Below, piece after piece: positions 21,833 to 29,414 of a stretch of DNA of 42,240 bases. Numbering within the stretch: position 1 is the first letter of the stretch; the number at the start of each line of letters is the position of its first letter. The notes under the pieces were generated by a model, which searched no databases, was not told the origin of the DNA, and saw only the letters and a program-made list of their open reading frames with translations. Position numbers and translations under genes: made by a program. Where the stretch lies: the NCBI GenBank assembly GCA_021324445.1, contig JAJPJC010000263.1, positions 1 through 42,240 on the forward strand. Reading direction: 5' to 3'. The DNA is from Isosphaeraceae bacterium (GTDB taxonomy: Bacteria > Planctomycetota > Planctomycetia > Isosphaerales > Isosphaeraceae).

Positions 21833-22066
21833 TCACGGCCCTGCCTTCTTCTCCGGTTCTGGACTGCCGATCTTGCTGAGCGCGGCAGCAGCCTTCTTTT
21901 CCCCCAATCTCTGCATCTGCATGAACTTGCCTTGCTGTTCCAGCGAATCCTTGAAAGCTTGGCTGGGTTCACCGGTCGCCATACCCTCCTGAATACCACC
22001 GCCGCCGCAGCCGGCGATCATCGAGCTCAGGAGAGCCGAGGCGAGTGAGACTCGGATTCGATTCAT
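21833..22066 (-). CDS. Small putative lipoprotein
   Basis: This 77-residue protein has a lipoprotein signal peptide: MNRIRVSLASALLSSMIAGC, with Cys20 as the lipidation residue, followed by GGGG. The mature part has the pattern PSQAFKDSLEQQGKFMQMQ with a Lys/Ala-rich tail. Small lipoproteins of this type are often found beside DUF1559 genes in planctomycetes, and a DUF1559 gene is the next gene upstream on the same strand (264-base gap). The ATG at 22066 has AGAGG about 9 bases before it. The function is unknown. Confidence 0.75.
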   Translation of the reverse strand: MNRIRVSLASALLSSMIAGCGGGGIQEGMATGEPSQAFKDSLEQQGKFMQMQRLGEKKAAAALSKIGSPEPEKKAGP

Positions 22067-22330
22067 GACGATCAAACCTCTGGGATGAGCCTCGGGGACG
22101 CAGCCCCAGCGGACCATGCCCCCGGGAAATCGGGAATGCGGACGCCGATCGAGGAGCGGACGAGACGAAAACAACACGAGCCGGGAGCGGACCCATCCCG
22201 CCGCTGCCCATCTTGACGGGGTCCGCCCGCCCGCGGCTGCCCGAGTCCTGGCCCCGATGGGATGGCTTCCCCGGAACTCCGTGGTTGTGGGGATGCCGTC
22301 CCGGGCGAGGGTTGCACGGACCGCCCATCC

Positions 22331-23470
22331 TCAGTACTGGTCGGAACTGACGACTTCACCCCCGTTGCGAGTCCCCAGGGCCCACCAGGCTTGGAGGCCG
22401 ACGGTGTCCTTGACGAATCTCACCGAGCCATCCGCGAAGGCGATGTCCACGCCACCGGGGTGGTTACTGTTGGGCGGCGCCGAGCCGGAGGGACCATCCA
22501 CTGTGAGCCACGTTCCGAAATAATCGAGCGGGTTATTGCACATCACGCTGTTCGGCCCCCCCATGTGGGTGTAGGCGTTGGGGGCGAAGTGCCAGGGATA
22601 GCCCGCGGTCCAGACCCACCCATTATAGGTCGAATTGATCGACAACGTCGTACCAGGGATGCTGTTGCAGGCCTGGATGTACTGAAGGGCCCCAGCCTGG
22701 CCCACGTTCGGGCTGCCGCCGACCCCACCAGGCGCATTGTAGATGGCGCGCTTGAAGTCGGGCGAGCTGCGCGGGACGGCCGGATTGCCGGCGATCCCAA
22801 TCAGGCGTTCGCTGAACATGGCCGTGTTGGAGGTCCCGTCGCGCACGTTCTCGATCCCGATCGGCCCGAAGTTGTTGGCACCGCCGCCCCAACCGCCCGC
22901 CGACCCACCATACGAGGTCCCGTTGTAGTACCCGGTCGACCACGTATTGGGCACGATCGTGCCGGAGAAATACATGTTATAAGCGACCAGTCCTGGCCCT
23001 TCGATGTTGCCGAGGTAATTCGTCGTCCCATAAGGGGTCGCCGGCCGGATCCTGGACCCGTCCGAGGGGCAGATCAGCACGGCCAATTGCGTGTACTGGA
23101 CCGTCGTGTTCCCCAGATCGAACGCGAAGGGCCCGGACGTGTTGAACTGCCCGATCGAGAAGTTGAAGGCATTGTACAGGGGACCCTGCTCCAGGTACTG
23201 CAAGATCATCAACGGCCAGCCGAAGCTCCAGCCCCCGCTGTAAGGTGCTGTGGACGGGTACATCGTCTGGGCCGGAAAGACCTGCTGGGCCGAGATGTAG
23301 TTGTGGACTGCAAGACCCAGTTGCTTGAGGTTGTTGGTGCACTGGGACCGCCGCGCCGCCTCGCGGGCCGACTGCACGGCCGGCAGGAGCAGCGCAATCA
23401 GGACGGCGATGATGGCAATGACGACTAACAGCTCGATGAGCGTGAAACCGCGCCGTGTGAGGTGATTCAT
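22331..23470 (-). CDS. DUF1559 prepilin-like protein
   Basis: This 379-residue type IV pilin/pseudopilin-like protein belongs to the large planctomycete DUF1559 family. The N-terminus carries a class III signal, RRG followed by [20 protein letters not shown], with the cleavage-site Gly8 and the conserved Glu at +5 of the mature protein. [20 protein letters not shown] is the family signature just after the helix. The C-terminus has the H-X9-DG type ending ([19 protein letters not shown]). The middle is Gly/Asn/Tyr-rich, typical of a secreted beta-rich globular domain. The ATG at 23470 follows GGAGAG. Processing would be by prepilin peptidase, which is not encoded here. Confidence 0.93.
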   Translation of the reverse strand: MNHLTRRGFTLIELLVVIAIIAVLIALLLPAVQSAREAARRSQCTNNLKQLGLAVHNYISAQQVFPAQTMYPSTAPYSGGWSFGWPLMILQYLEQGPLYNAFNFSIGQFNTSGPFAFDLGNTTVQYTQLAVLICPSDGSRIRPATPYGTTNYLGNIEGPGLVAYNMYFSGTIVPNTWSTGYYNGTSYGGSAGGWGGGANNFGPIGIENVRDGTSNTAMFSERLIGIAGNPAVPRSSPDFKRAIYNAPGGVGGSPNVGQAGALQYIQACNSIPGTTLSINSTYNGWVWTAGYPWHFAPNAYTHMGGPNSVMCNNPLDYFGTWLTVDGPSGSAPPNSNHPGGVDIAFADGSVRFVKDTVGLQAWWALGTRNGGEVVSSDQY

Positions 23471-23621
23471 GATGATGCTCTCCAATCAGAAAATGTCAAG
23501 AACGTATCCGCACGGAGAAAACCCCCTGGCCCGGCGCCGATCCGCGCGGGACGCCCTCCCCGGAGAATGGGAAAAACCGCTGTGACGACGCTGTTCGAGG
23601 ACGGTCGCCTCACGGAGGCTA

Positions 23622-24377
23622 TCAAGGAACTCTCGCTGCGGACCGCCGGCGCCGCCCTGGGTGTCCGTCGCCGCGGCCCGCCGGCGCGGCGCCCGAGGAC
23701 AGCCCGGCTGTTCCGTCCGCGTCCTGACCTGAGTCGGGGGTTGCAAACCGGCGGACCTTCGACTGGCTGACCGACCGAATGTGGGCCACCATGGCTGTGC
23801 GACAATCTGCGGGCGTCCCCGATTTCAACGCGGCGATGATCCCGACGTGTTCGCGCCAGCCATTGCCCCGAAGCTCCCATTCTTCGGCAGGGTCGTACAT
23901 CAGCAGCGTCGTGTCGTGGAGCCTCCGAATCTCGCGCGCGAGGATCGGGTTCCCGGAGCGTTCGGCAATGAGCCGGTGGAGCCCGACATCGAACTCCTCA
24001 CAGGCTCGGAGATACTCGGGGGCCGACGGGTCCCGCGCCGCCGCGGCGAGGGCATCGAGTCGGGCAAAGTCGGCGGCGGTGAGTTTTCCGCAGGCCAACT
24101 CGATGGCCATCCCCTCCAACGCCTCGCGAAGCTGGTGCAGGTGGATCAAGTCGTCGCGACCCAGCCGGCGAACGACGGCCCCGCGGTTCGGCCGGGACTC
24201 GACCACACCATACTCGGAGAGCCGCCCCAATGCCTCCCGGATCGGCGTACGACTCACGCCGAGCTTCGCAGCCAACTCCCCCTCACGAAGTGCAGTCCCG
24301 GGCGCCAGCTTCCCGGAGAAAATCCGCCGCAAGAGATACTCGTAGACTTGCCTCCCCAAAGTTTGAGGTTGAACCAT
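23622..24377 (-). CDS. GntR-family regulator, FadR/FCD subgroup
   Basis: This DNA-binding regulator of 251 residues has an N-terminal winged helix (VYEYLLRRIFSGKLAPGTAL, then GELAAKLGVSRTPIREAL). The all-helical FCD ligand domain (about 85-220) has the metal-binding type pattern around EEFDVGLHRLI, RLHDT and H-rich positions near the end. FCD regulators usually sense small carboxylates or sugar acids. The tail after about residue 215 is low-complexity. The start is uncertain: ATGs occur at 24416, 24386 and 24377. The likely -10 box ends only 2 bases before 24416, so 24377, with GGGGA 8 bases upstream, is preferred. The targets are unknown apart from likely self-regulation. Confidence 0.85.
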   Translation of the reverse strand: MVQPQTLGRQVYEYLLRRIFSGKLAPGTALREGELAAKLGVSRTPIREALGRLSEYGVVESRPNRGAVVRRLGRDDLIHLHQLREALEGMAIELACGKLTAADFARLDALAAAARDPSAPEYLRACEEFDVGLHRLIAERSGNPILAREIRRLHDTTLLMYDPAEEWELRGNGWREHVGIIAALKSGTPADCRTAMVAHIRSVSQSKVRRFATPDSGQDADGTAGLSSGAAPAGRGDGHPGRRRRSAARVP

Positions 24378-24418
24378 GCTGGACATCCCCGGCAACGGAT
24401 CTGAGTCGAGCACCATTT

Positions 24419-24445
24419 AGTATACTGTATACAATAGCTTGTCAA
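24419..24445 (-). promoter_or_regulatory. GntR gene promoter with palindromic operator
   Basis: On the minus strand TTGACA (24445-24440) and TATACT (24424-24419) are 15 bases apart. The palindrome GTATAC-T-GTATAC (24420-24432) overlaps the spacer and the -10. Such a position suits autorepression by the GntR protein encoded immediately downstream. The AT-rich patch stands out from its GC-rich surroundings. Confidence 0.6.
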
Positions 24446-24625
24446 GAGATCTTCTCAAACTCCTGCGGCAGCGGGCCAGCCTGGAGCGAGTCATGGCGTA
24501 AACCATTTGTACACGAGAGTTTGTTGCGATGGACCGGCTTGATCGCTCGCTCTCCAACGATGCAAGCGAACAAGGAAACCCCCGGCACCCTGGGCCGGGC
24601 GGCGGGACTGGTCGAGCCTGGTCCC

Positions 24626-25219
24626 TCAGGCGGTCAATGATCCGCCAGCCGAGGGCAGCGAGCTGCCGCGCCCGGCCCCGGCCCCCCGAGCCGCCCCGGC
24701 GGCGACCCCGACCGTGAGCAGGAGCATCGCCAGCAGGCGAAGGGGCGACGAGCCGGCAAGGGGCTCGGTGGACCCCGATGCCGCGAAGAGACCGGCGCTG
24801 AGGAGATGGAAGAGCACCGCGGCTACGATGGCTCCCAGGCAGGCACCGCCGATCGTCGCGGGGAGAACTCGCCAATTCCGCATGCCGATCCCGAAAGCCA
24901 GCCCGCTCACGGCAGCGATGGCCGCCCAGATGCCCCCGTGGATCAGGGTCGGTGTCAACAAGTCGTTCGTATCCGGCACATAATGCCGATAGAACAGGGG
25001 AACCAAGGCCAGGGATGCGCCGGAGGCGACGAACCCGCCCACCACCAGCGCAGAGAACCCCACGATCATACCACGCGCTGGCGAGCGGCTGACCAGTCCG
25101 CCCGCGAACCCCAGTGCCACAGCGGTGATGCCTCCGACCAAGGTGAACACGAGCACGGCATTCTTGAAATCGGCCTGGTTCTGGGTCACGGCCGTGGGCA
25201 TCCGCAGGCTAATCCCCAT
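24626..25219 (-). pseudogene. 5'-truncated second copy of the membrane protein (paralogue B)
   Basis: This frame is clearly homologous along its whole length to the membrane protein at 20848-21651. It shares PTAVTQNQADFKNAVLVF, the loop YVPDTNDLLTPTLIHGGIWA, and AVLFHLLSAGLFAASGS. It begins with MGISLRMP, which aligns with residue 74 of the intact copy. The first 73 residues, including TM1, are missing. The break coincides exactly with the end of a 153-base inverted-repeat element (25220-25372). No ribosome binding site precedes the ATG at 25219, only element sequence. A truncated product could still be made, but loss of function is more likely. Confidence 0.72.
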
Positions 25220-25372
25220 GGGTGGTGGCGCAGGGTAATTGAATGGGGCGACCGATCCCTATTGCTGACAAGGCGTTACGGCGACCGCGGTTAGAGAGCA
25301 GCCGAGTTCGCCATAACTGTAAGGCCTGCCGCGATTTAGGTCCGTCCGTTCAATTACCCTGCGCCACCACCC
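25220..25372. mobile_element. MITE-like element with 24-bp perfect terminal inverted repeats
   Basis: The element starts with GGGTGGTGGCGCAGGGTAAT plus TGAA (25220-25243) and ends with the exact reverse complement (25349-25372). It is 153 bases long and has no coding capacity. It lies at the break point of paralogue B. No unambiguous target-site duplication is seen in the flanks. It is probably a non-autonomous derivative moved by a transposase encoded elsewhere. Confidence 0.75.
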
Positions 25373-25681
25373 CTCGAATAGGCAAGCGGAAAAAGGCTGA
25401 ATTCACAGAAGTTATCCCTCGCAATCCCTCCGATGCGCCGGACCGGCCGGGACCGATCGATCACCGCTGGGGAACCAGGAGCGCAATCCTGGCAAGTCGG
25501 ACCACCGTCCGGTCGGCGGGGTGAGCACCGCCTCCCCGGTTCGATCACGGCATCGCGACCCGTTGGGGCGGTCCCTTGGAGGATTCGGTCACGCCGATCG
25601 AGACCGCGTGGGAGATTTGTGGTAAGCTCGGGGAAATCCGCGGGTCGATCACGGATCGCGATCCTCGAGGAGGGCCGGTGC
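25373..25681. other. Intergenic stretch
   Basis: This 309-base stretch follows the MITE-like element. It shows no homology to the missing 5' part of paralogue B, so that sequence was deleted rather than merely displaced. The right part is the leader of the small membrane peptide gene. Confidence 0.45.
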
Positions 25682-25852
25682 ATGATCCTTGCCTATTTCT
25701 CTCCCGACGTGGTCCTCCCGGTGGCCTCGGTGCTGGCCGCGGCTGTCGGCTTCGTCATGATGGTCGGCCGCGCCCCTTTCCGGTTCGCGGCGCGGGGTCT
25801 GCGATCGGGAGCAGCGGGCCTGAAGAAGCTCTTCGCGAAATGGAACCTCTGA
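25682..25852 (+). CDS. Small single-pass membrane protein
   Basis: This peptide of 56 residues has a hydrophobic helix (about 8-30, DVVLPVASVLAAAVGFVMMV), then an amphipathic basic tail ending GLKKLFAKWNL. GGAGGG lies 7 bases before the ATG at 25682. A small protein of this style just ahead of a phosphatase/sulfatase-fold gene is something I recall from other planctomycetes, without a known role. The next gene starts 56 bases downstream, so they probably share a transcript. Confidence 0.65.
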   Translation: MILAYFSPDVVLPVASVLAAAVGFVMMVGRAPFRFAARGLRSGAAGLKKLFAKWNL

Positions 25853-25908
25853 GCGGCATCCCGGATTCGGCATGCAGGAACCCCGGTCCATTCGAAGCGC
25901 GAGCCACG

Positions 25909-27864
25909 ATGCCAACCGCCGCAGGTCCGATCGAGCCACCCGCGACGACACTCCCGCCGTCCCTCGACTCGGGGCCCGCGCTGGTGCTGGCGGCCTGGTT
26001 CGGCCTGATGGGCGGTTATCTCGACCTGGGCATGATCGCGCTGAGGCGGGATGTGCTTCACGCGAGCCTCTACTACGAGCAGGGGAAGCACTTCCTCTGG
26101 ACGGTCCCGGTGGCGAACCTGGCGGTCATGATGGTGCCGGGGCTGCTCGTCGCCGGAGTCAACCGGCTGCGTCCGGGCCGGGGCTCCCTGCGAGCGGCCA
26201 CCCTCCTGTTCGCCGCACTCGCGCTCTGGGGTCCGCTGCTGAGGGCGCCGTTGTACGCGGCGGCGACCCTCGTCGTGGCTCTCGGTGCCGCGCGGTTGAT
26301 CAGCCGATGGATCCAGCGCCATGCCGCGGGGTTCCTGCGGTTCGCGCGGTCTAGCCTGATCGCGCTGGTGGCGCTGGTCTCGATCACGGCTGTGGTCACC
26401 TACGGCCGGCAGGCTCTTGCGGAATCGCGCGCGCTGGCGCGACTGGCTGCACCCCCCGTGGGTGCGGGTAACGTGCTCCTCGTCGTCATGGACACGGTCC
26501 GGGCCGACAGCCTGGGACTCTACGGCCACACCCGCGACACCACCCCCCACCTGTCGCGCTGGGCGCGGCGCGGCGTGCGGTTCGACTGGGCCCTGGCCCC
26601 AGCCCCCTGGACGTTCCCCTCGCATGGCTCCTTCCTGACCGGCCAGTGGCCCTCGGTGCTGAACGCGCATTGGAACCCGATCCTCAGTCCTGCATATCCC
26701 ACGCTGGCGGAGTTCCTGGCCGCGCGGGGATATCTGACCGCCGGCTTCGCCGCGAACACTCATTGGTGCAGCTACGAGTCGGGCATGGACCGCGGGTTTG
26801 TCCACTATGAGGATTATCCGCTGACGCCCTGGACCATCCTGGGCACCACCGCGCCGGGTCGTTGGCTGCTGGAGAACCTGCGGGACCCGCGCGATTATTA
26901 CTCGCTCAAGTGGATCCGATCCCAATCCCGCGACGCCGGGGCGATCAACCGCGCGTTCTTCGATTGGTTGTCTCGTGAGCGCGGCCGCGGGCGGCCCTTC
27001 TTCGCCTTCTTGAACTATCTGGACGCGCACGAGCCCTTCCTCCCTCCGGCAGGAGGCGTGCATTTCGGGCTGGTCCCCGATTCGCCGGGCGAATCCCGGA
27101 TGCTGCTGGAATACTGGGATCGGGACAAGCTCCGACTCAGCGAGCACGATGTCGAGCTGGCTCGCGACGCCTACGAGGATTGTATCGCGGCGCTCGACCG
27201 GCAGGTCGGCTCGCTGCTCGAGGAGCTCGAGCGCCGCGGCCTGCTGGGGCAGACGGTGGTCATCATCACGTCCGACCATGGGGAACAGTTCGGCGAGCAT
27301 GGTGTGTTCAACCATGGGTTCAGTCTCTACGCGCACGAGGTCCATGTCCCCCTGCTGATCCTCGCGCCGACGGCGCCGGCGGGCAGCACGATCTCCGATC
27401 CGGTGAGCCTGCGCGACCTGCCAGCCACGGTCGTGGACCTGCTGGGACTGGGCCCGGGCTCACCGTTCCCGGGCCGTTCACTGGCGGAATCCTGGCGACC
27501 GGCGCCCCGAGCCGGCGAGTCGCGGAGTCGGCAGGCGGTCTCGGAGGTCGATATCCCCGTGGTGATCATCCCCCAGCGCGGCCGCGGGCCGAACCAGCGG
27601 GGTTTCACGATGTCCCTGGTTGCCGAGGGTCTGCATTACCTGCTGGACATCCGGGGGACGGAAGAGCTGTACGACCTGGCGGCCGACCCGCGCGAGCGGC
27701 GCGACGTCAGGAACGATCCGGGTCGAAGTGCGGCCCTGGATCGCCTGCGGAAGGGGCTGGCCTTGAGCATCCGCGAGAACCGCGGCACCACCGGGGTGGC
27801 GCGGGACTACCTGGATCGACTCCGGCGAGTCCTCGACTCGCTGGTCCGGCGGCCAGCGACTTGA
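25909..27864 (+). CDS. Membrane-anchored sulfatase-fold hydrolase/transferase
   Basis: This protein of 651 residues has about five N-terminal membrane helices (about 22-165) followed by an alkaline-phosphatase-superfamily domain facing the periplasm. Metal-site motifs are VVMDTVRADSLGLYG (Asp195), LDAHEPF (371-377), TSDHGEQFGEHG (Asp456, His457) and NHGF. The nucleophile position in PWTFPSHGSFLTG is Thr235. The Cys or Ser needed for formylglycine is absent and the following Arg is His239. That fits phosphotransferases such as LtaS/EptA-like enzymes better than true sulfatases. With its TM bundle it may modify lipids or glycans at the membrane. The ATG at 25909 gives a short Pro-rich N-terminus before TM1. 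The substrate is unknown. Confidence 0.82.
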   Translation: MPTAAGPIEPPATTLPPSLDSGPALVLAAWFGLMGGYLDLGMIALRRDVLHASLYYEQGKHFLWTVPVANLAVMMVPGLLVAGVNRLRPGRGSLRAATLLFAALALWGPLLRAPLYAAATLVVALGAARLISRWIQRHAAGFLRFARSSLIALVALVSITAVVTYGRQALAESRALARLAAPPVGAGNVLLVVMDTVRADSLGLYGHTRDTTPHLSRWARRGVRFDWALAPAPWTFPSHGSFLTGQWPSVLNAHWNPILSPAYPTLAEFLAARGYLTAGFAANTHWCSYESGMDRGFVHYEDYPLTPWTILGTTAPGRWLLENLRDPRDYYSLKWIRSQSRDAGAINRAFFDWLSRERGRGRPFFAFLNYLDAHEPFLPPAGGVHFGLVPDSPGESRMLLEYWDRDKLRLSEHDVELARDAYEDCIAALDRQVGSLLEELERRGLLGQTVVIITSDHGEQFGEHGVFNHGFSLYAHEVHVPLLILAPTAPAGSTISDPVSLRDLPATVVDLLGLGPGSPFPGRSLAESWRPAPRAGESRSRQAVSEVDIPVVIIPQRGRGPNQRGFTMSLVAEGLHYLLDIRGTEELYDLAADPRERRDVRNDPGRSAALDRLRKGLALSIRENRGTTGVARDYLDRLRRVLDSLVRRPAT

Positions 27865-27914
27865 ACGACGATGGGGAACCGAATGGGGCGCCCCTCAGCC
27901 CTGGGCAGTCGCGT

Positions 27915-28265
27915 TCACTGCGCGGGTCGCCGGAACACGATGGCGACCATCATGGGCCGGCCGCTCGCGAGATTCGCCGGGAAGACCGGCACGACCTGGA
28001 ACGTTTCCCATCCCTTCCCCTCCCACTCGGCAATCATCTCCGCCATGCGGGTATAGACGATCTGGGCTTGCTCGTACTGCATCCGGGGCCGGGCGGGTGG
28101 CTCCTCCCGTTTTTTCCTCGACTGCTGGGCCTCGACCCGACCGGCACCGGCGAGCCCGCCGCACCAGGCCAGGGTGGTCACGACCAGGCCGGCCGCGGCC
28201 AGCATCCTCCACGACCGGACTCTTTGCTGCCAGAACCTCACTGGGGTCTCGACTGGCTGACCCAT
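27915..28265 (-). CDS. Small exported/anchored hypothetical protein
   Basis: This 116-residue protein has one hydrophobic segment (about 21-42, MLAAAGLVVTTLAWCGGLAG) that acts as a signal or anchor. A basic linker (QQSRKKREEPP) follows. The short domain QYEQAQIVYTRMAEMIAEWE continues through WETFQVVPVFPANL to MMVAIVFRRP, with alternating helix and strand character. GGAGG lies about 8 bases before the ATG at 28265. The upstream DUF4239 gene ends 20 bases before it on the same strand, so the two form a probable operon. I do not recognise a family. A competing frame over the same DNA lacks any pattern. Confidence 0.7.
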   Translation of the reverse strand: MGQPVETPVRFWQQRVRSWRMLAAAGLVVTTLAWCGGLAGAGRVEAQQSRKKREEPPARPRMQYEQAQIVYTRMAEMIAEWEGKGWETFQVVPVFPANLASGRPMMVAIVFRRPAQ

Positions 28266-28285
28266 GGTGGCCTCCGAAGAAAGAA

Positions 28286-29086
28286 TTAGCCATTGCTTCG
28301 ATTCATGACGTTGTCCAGGACGGTCTGGAAGGCATCGGGCCCGATGCTGAACTCGCCGCGGAAGGGGTTGTCCATCGCGGCGGTGAGGAAGATCAAGAGG
28401 CCGATGAAGATGGCCATGATCACGACCAGGAGGGCGTGGAGGCGGACGTTCTCGACCCAGAAGAGATAGGTCAGGCCGATGTTCAGGATGGCCCCGATGA
28501 GGACGACCGCCCACAGGGCCGCCGGCAAGCCGGTCGGCACCGCCTGGAGCCGCAACCGCCGTTGCTCCTGCACGGTGTCGAGCGAGCGCAGGACCTCGCC
28601 TTGAAGGATCTTCTCCCGTTCCCGGGTCGGGTCGTAGTTCATGATTTCGTCCTCGATGTGGTCGAGCAGGGCGTCGCCGTCCTCCAAGGCCAACCCTTGC
28701 TTGTGCGCCGGCCACTCCTTGTCGATGACTAACCGCGTGTAGTCCCGCATCAGCCCTTCCAGCCGACCGCGCATCGGCTGCGGGTACCCATCCAGGTCGC
28801 GATAGAGGCTGGCCACCGCGGCGGCCTCCGTTCCGACCACCCCGTCGATCTCGGTGTAATTCTCCCAGGTCGCGACCGCGATCAGTCCCAGCGCCAGGCC
28901 ATAGAACACCCCGATCCCCGCGAAGAAATAGCTCACGACGTCGTTGTGCGTCGAGGATGAGCCCAGAAGCCGCTTCACGATCGGGCGCGTCACAAACAGG
29001 CCGGCCAGCGACCCACCCACCATCACCGCGATGATCAGCAGGCCGAGTACCCAGTTCGGCAAGTCGTAGATCCAGTAAAACGTCAT
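28286..29086 (-). CDS. DUF4239 membrane protein
   Basis: This 266-residue membrane protein has two N-terminal helices (about 11-33 and 48-70). A cytoplasmic or periplasmic helical domain follows (about 75-195). Two C-terminal helices (about 196-242) come after it. The arrangement and strings VSYFFAGIGVFYGLALGLIA, TEAAAVASLYRDLDGYPQP and VLIGAILNIGLTYLFWVEN match DUF4239, a bestrophin-like family of unknown role. GGAGGG lies 7 bases before the ATG at 29086. A small exported protein follows after 20 bases. Confidence 0.85.
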   Translation of the reverse strand: MTFYWIYDLPNWVLGLLIIAVMVGGSLAGLFVTRPIVKRLLGSSSTHNDVVSYFFAGIGVFYGLALGLIAVATWENYTEIDGVVGTEAAAVASLYRDLDGYPQPMRGRLEGLMRDYTRLVIDKEWPAHKQGLALEDGDALLDHIEDEIMNYDPTREREKILQGEVLRSLDTVQEQRRLRLQAVPTGLPAALWAVVLIGAILNIGLTYLFWVENVRLHALLVVIMAIFIGLLIFLTAAMDNPFRGEFSIGPDAFQTVLDNVMNRSNG

Positions 29087-29414
29087 GAGAGGACCCTCCC
29101 TGAAGTCGGAGCCGCGGACGACCCGGCTGGTCTGGCCTTCGGGCCGGGAGGCGGCGCGTGTCCGACCATAGCGTTTTCTCCCGGCCGGGGCCATCCCATC
29201 CCGGTTGTGGGTCATTCCGGACCGAAGCGAAGACGCATTCTCTTGCACCGCGGCGTGGGCTAAGATCGAACTGGCGATGACCCTGGCAAATCCGTAGGTC
29301 AGGCTTTCAGCCTGACGCGAACGTAGGTCAGGCTGTCCAGCCTGACACTCCCAGAATGTCAGGCTGGACAGCCTGACCTACGTGAGCTGCTCGTCCCCAA
29401 CCAGGCGGATCCGG
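29087..29414. other. Divergent spacer with hairpin repeats
   Basis: This 328-base region lies between the DUF4239 gene and the large membrane-TPR gene. The right third is filled by GTAG hairpin repeats (29294-29381); the remainder shows no gene. Confidence 0.5.
29294..29381. repeat. Cluster of three GTAG hairpin repeats (REP-like)
   Basis: Three units occur. Two direct copies are at 29294-29316 and 29323-29346, each GTAG followed by GTCAGGCT-loop-AGCCTGAC. A third at 29358-29381 is the exact reverse complement of the second. The loops differ by one base (TTC versus GTCC type). The inverted pair is separated by 11 bases (29347-29357). This is the BIME arrangement of RAYT-mobilised REPs. A related family occurs at 37885-37943 and an unrelated stem with the same GTAG head at 6927-7034. 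Confidence 0.78.

Noticed and set aside
25520..25600. GGTTCGATC string resembling a tRNA T-loop
   Set aside because: No matching acceptor, D or anticodon arms can be folded around it.
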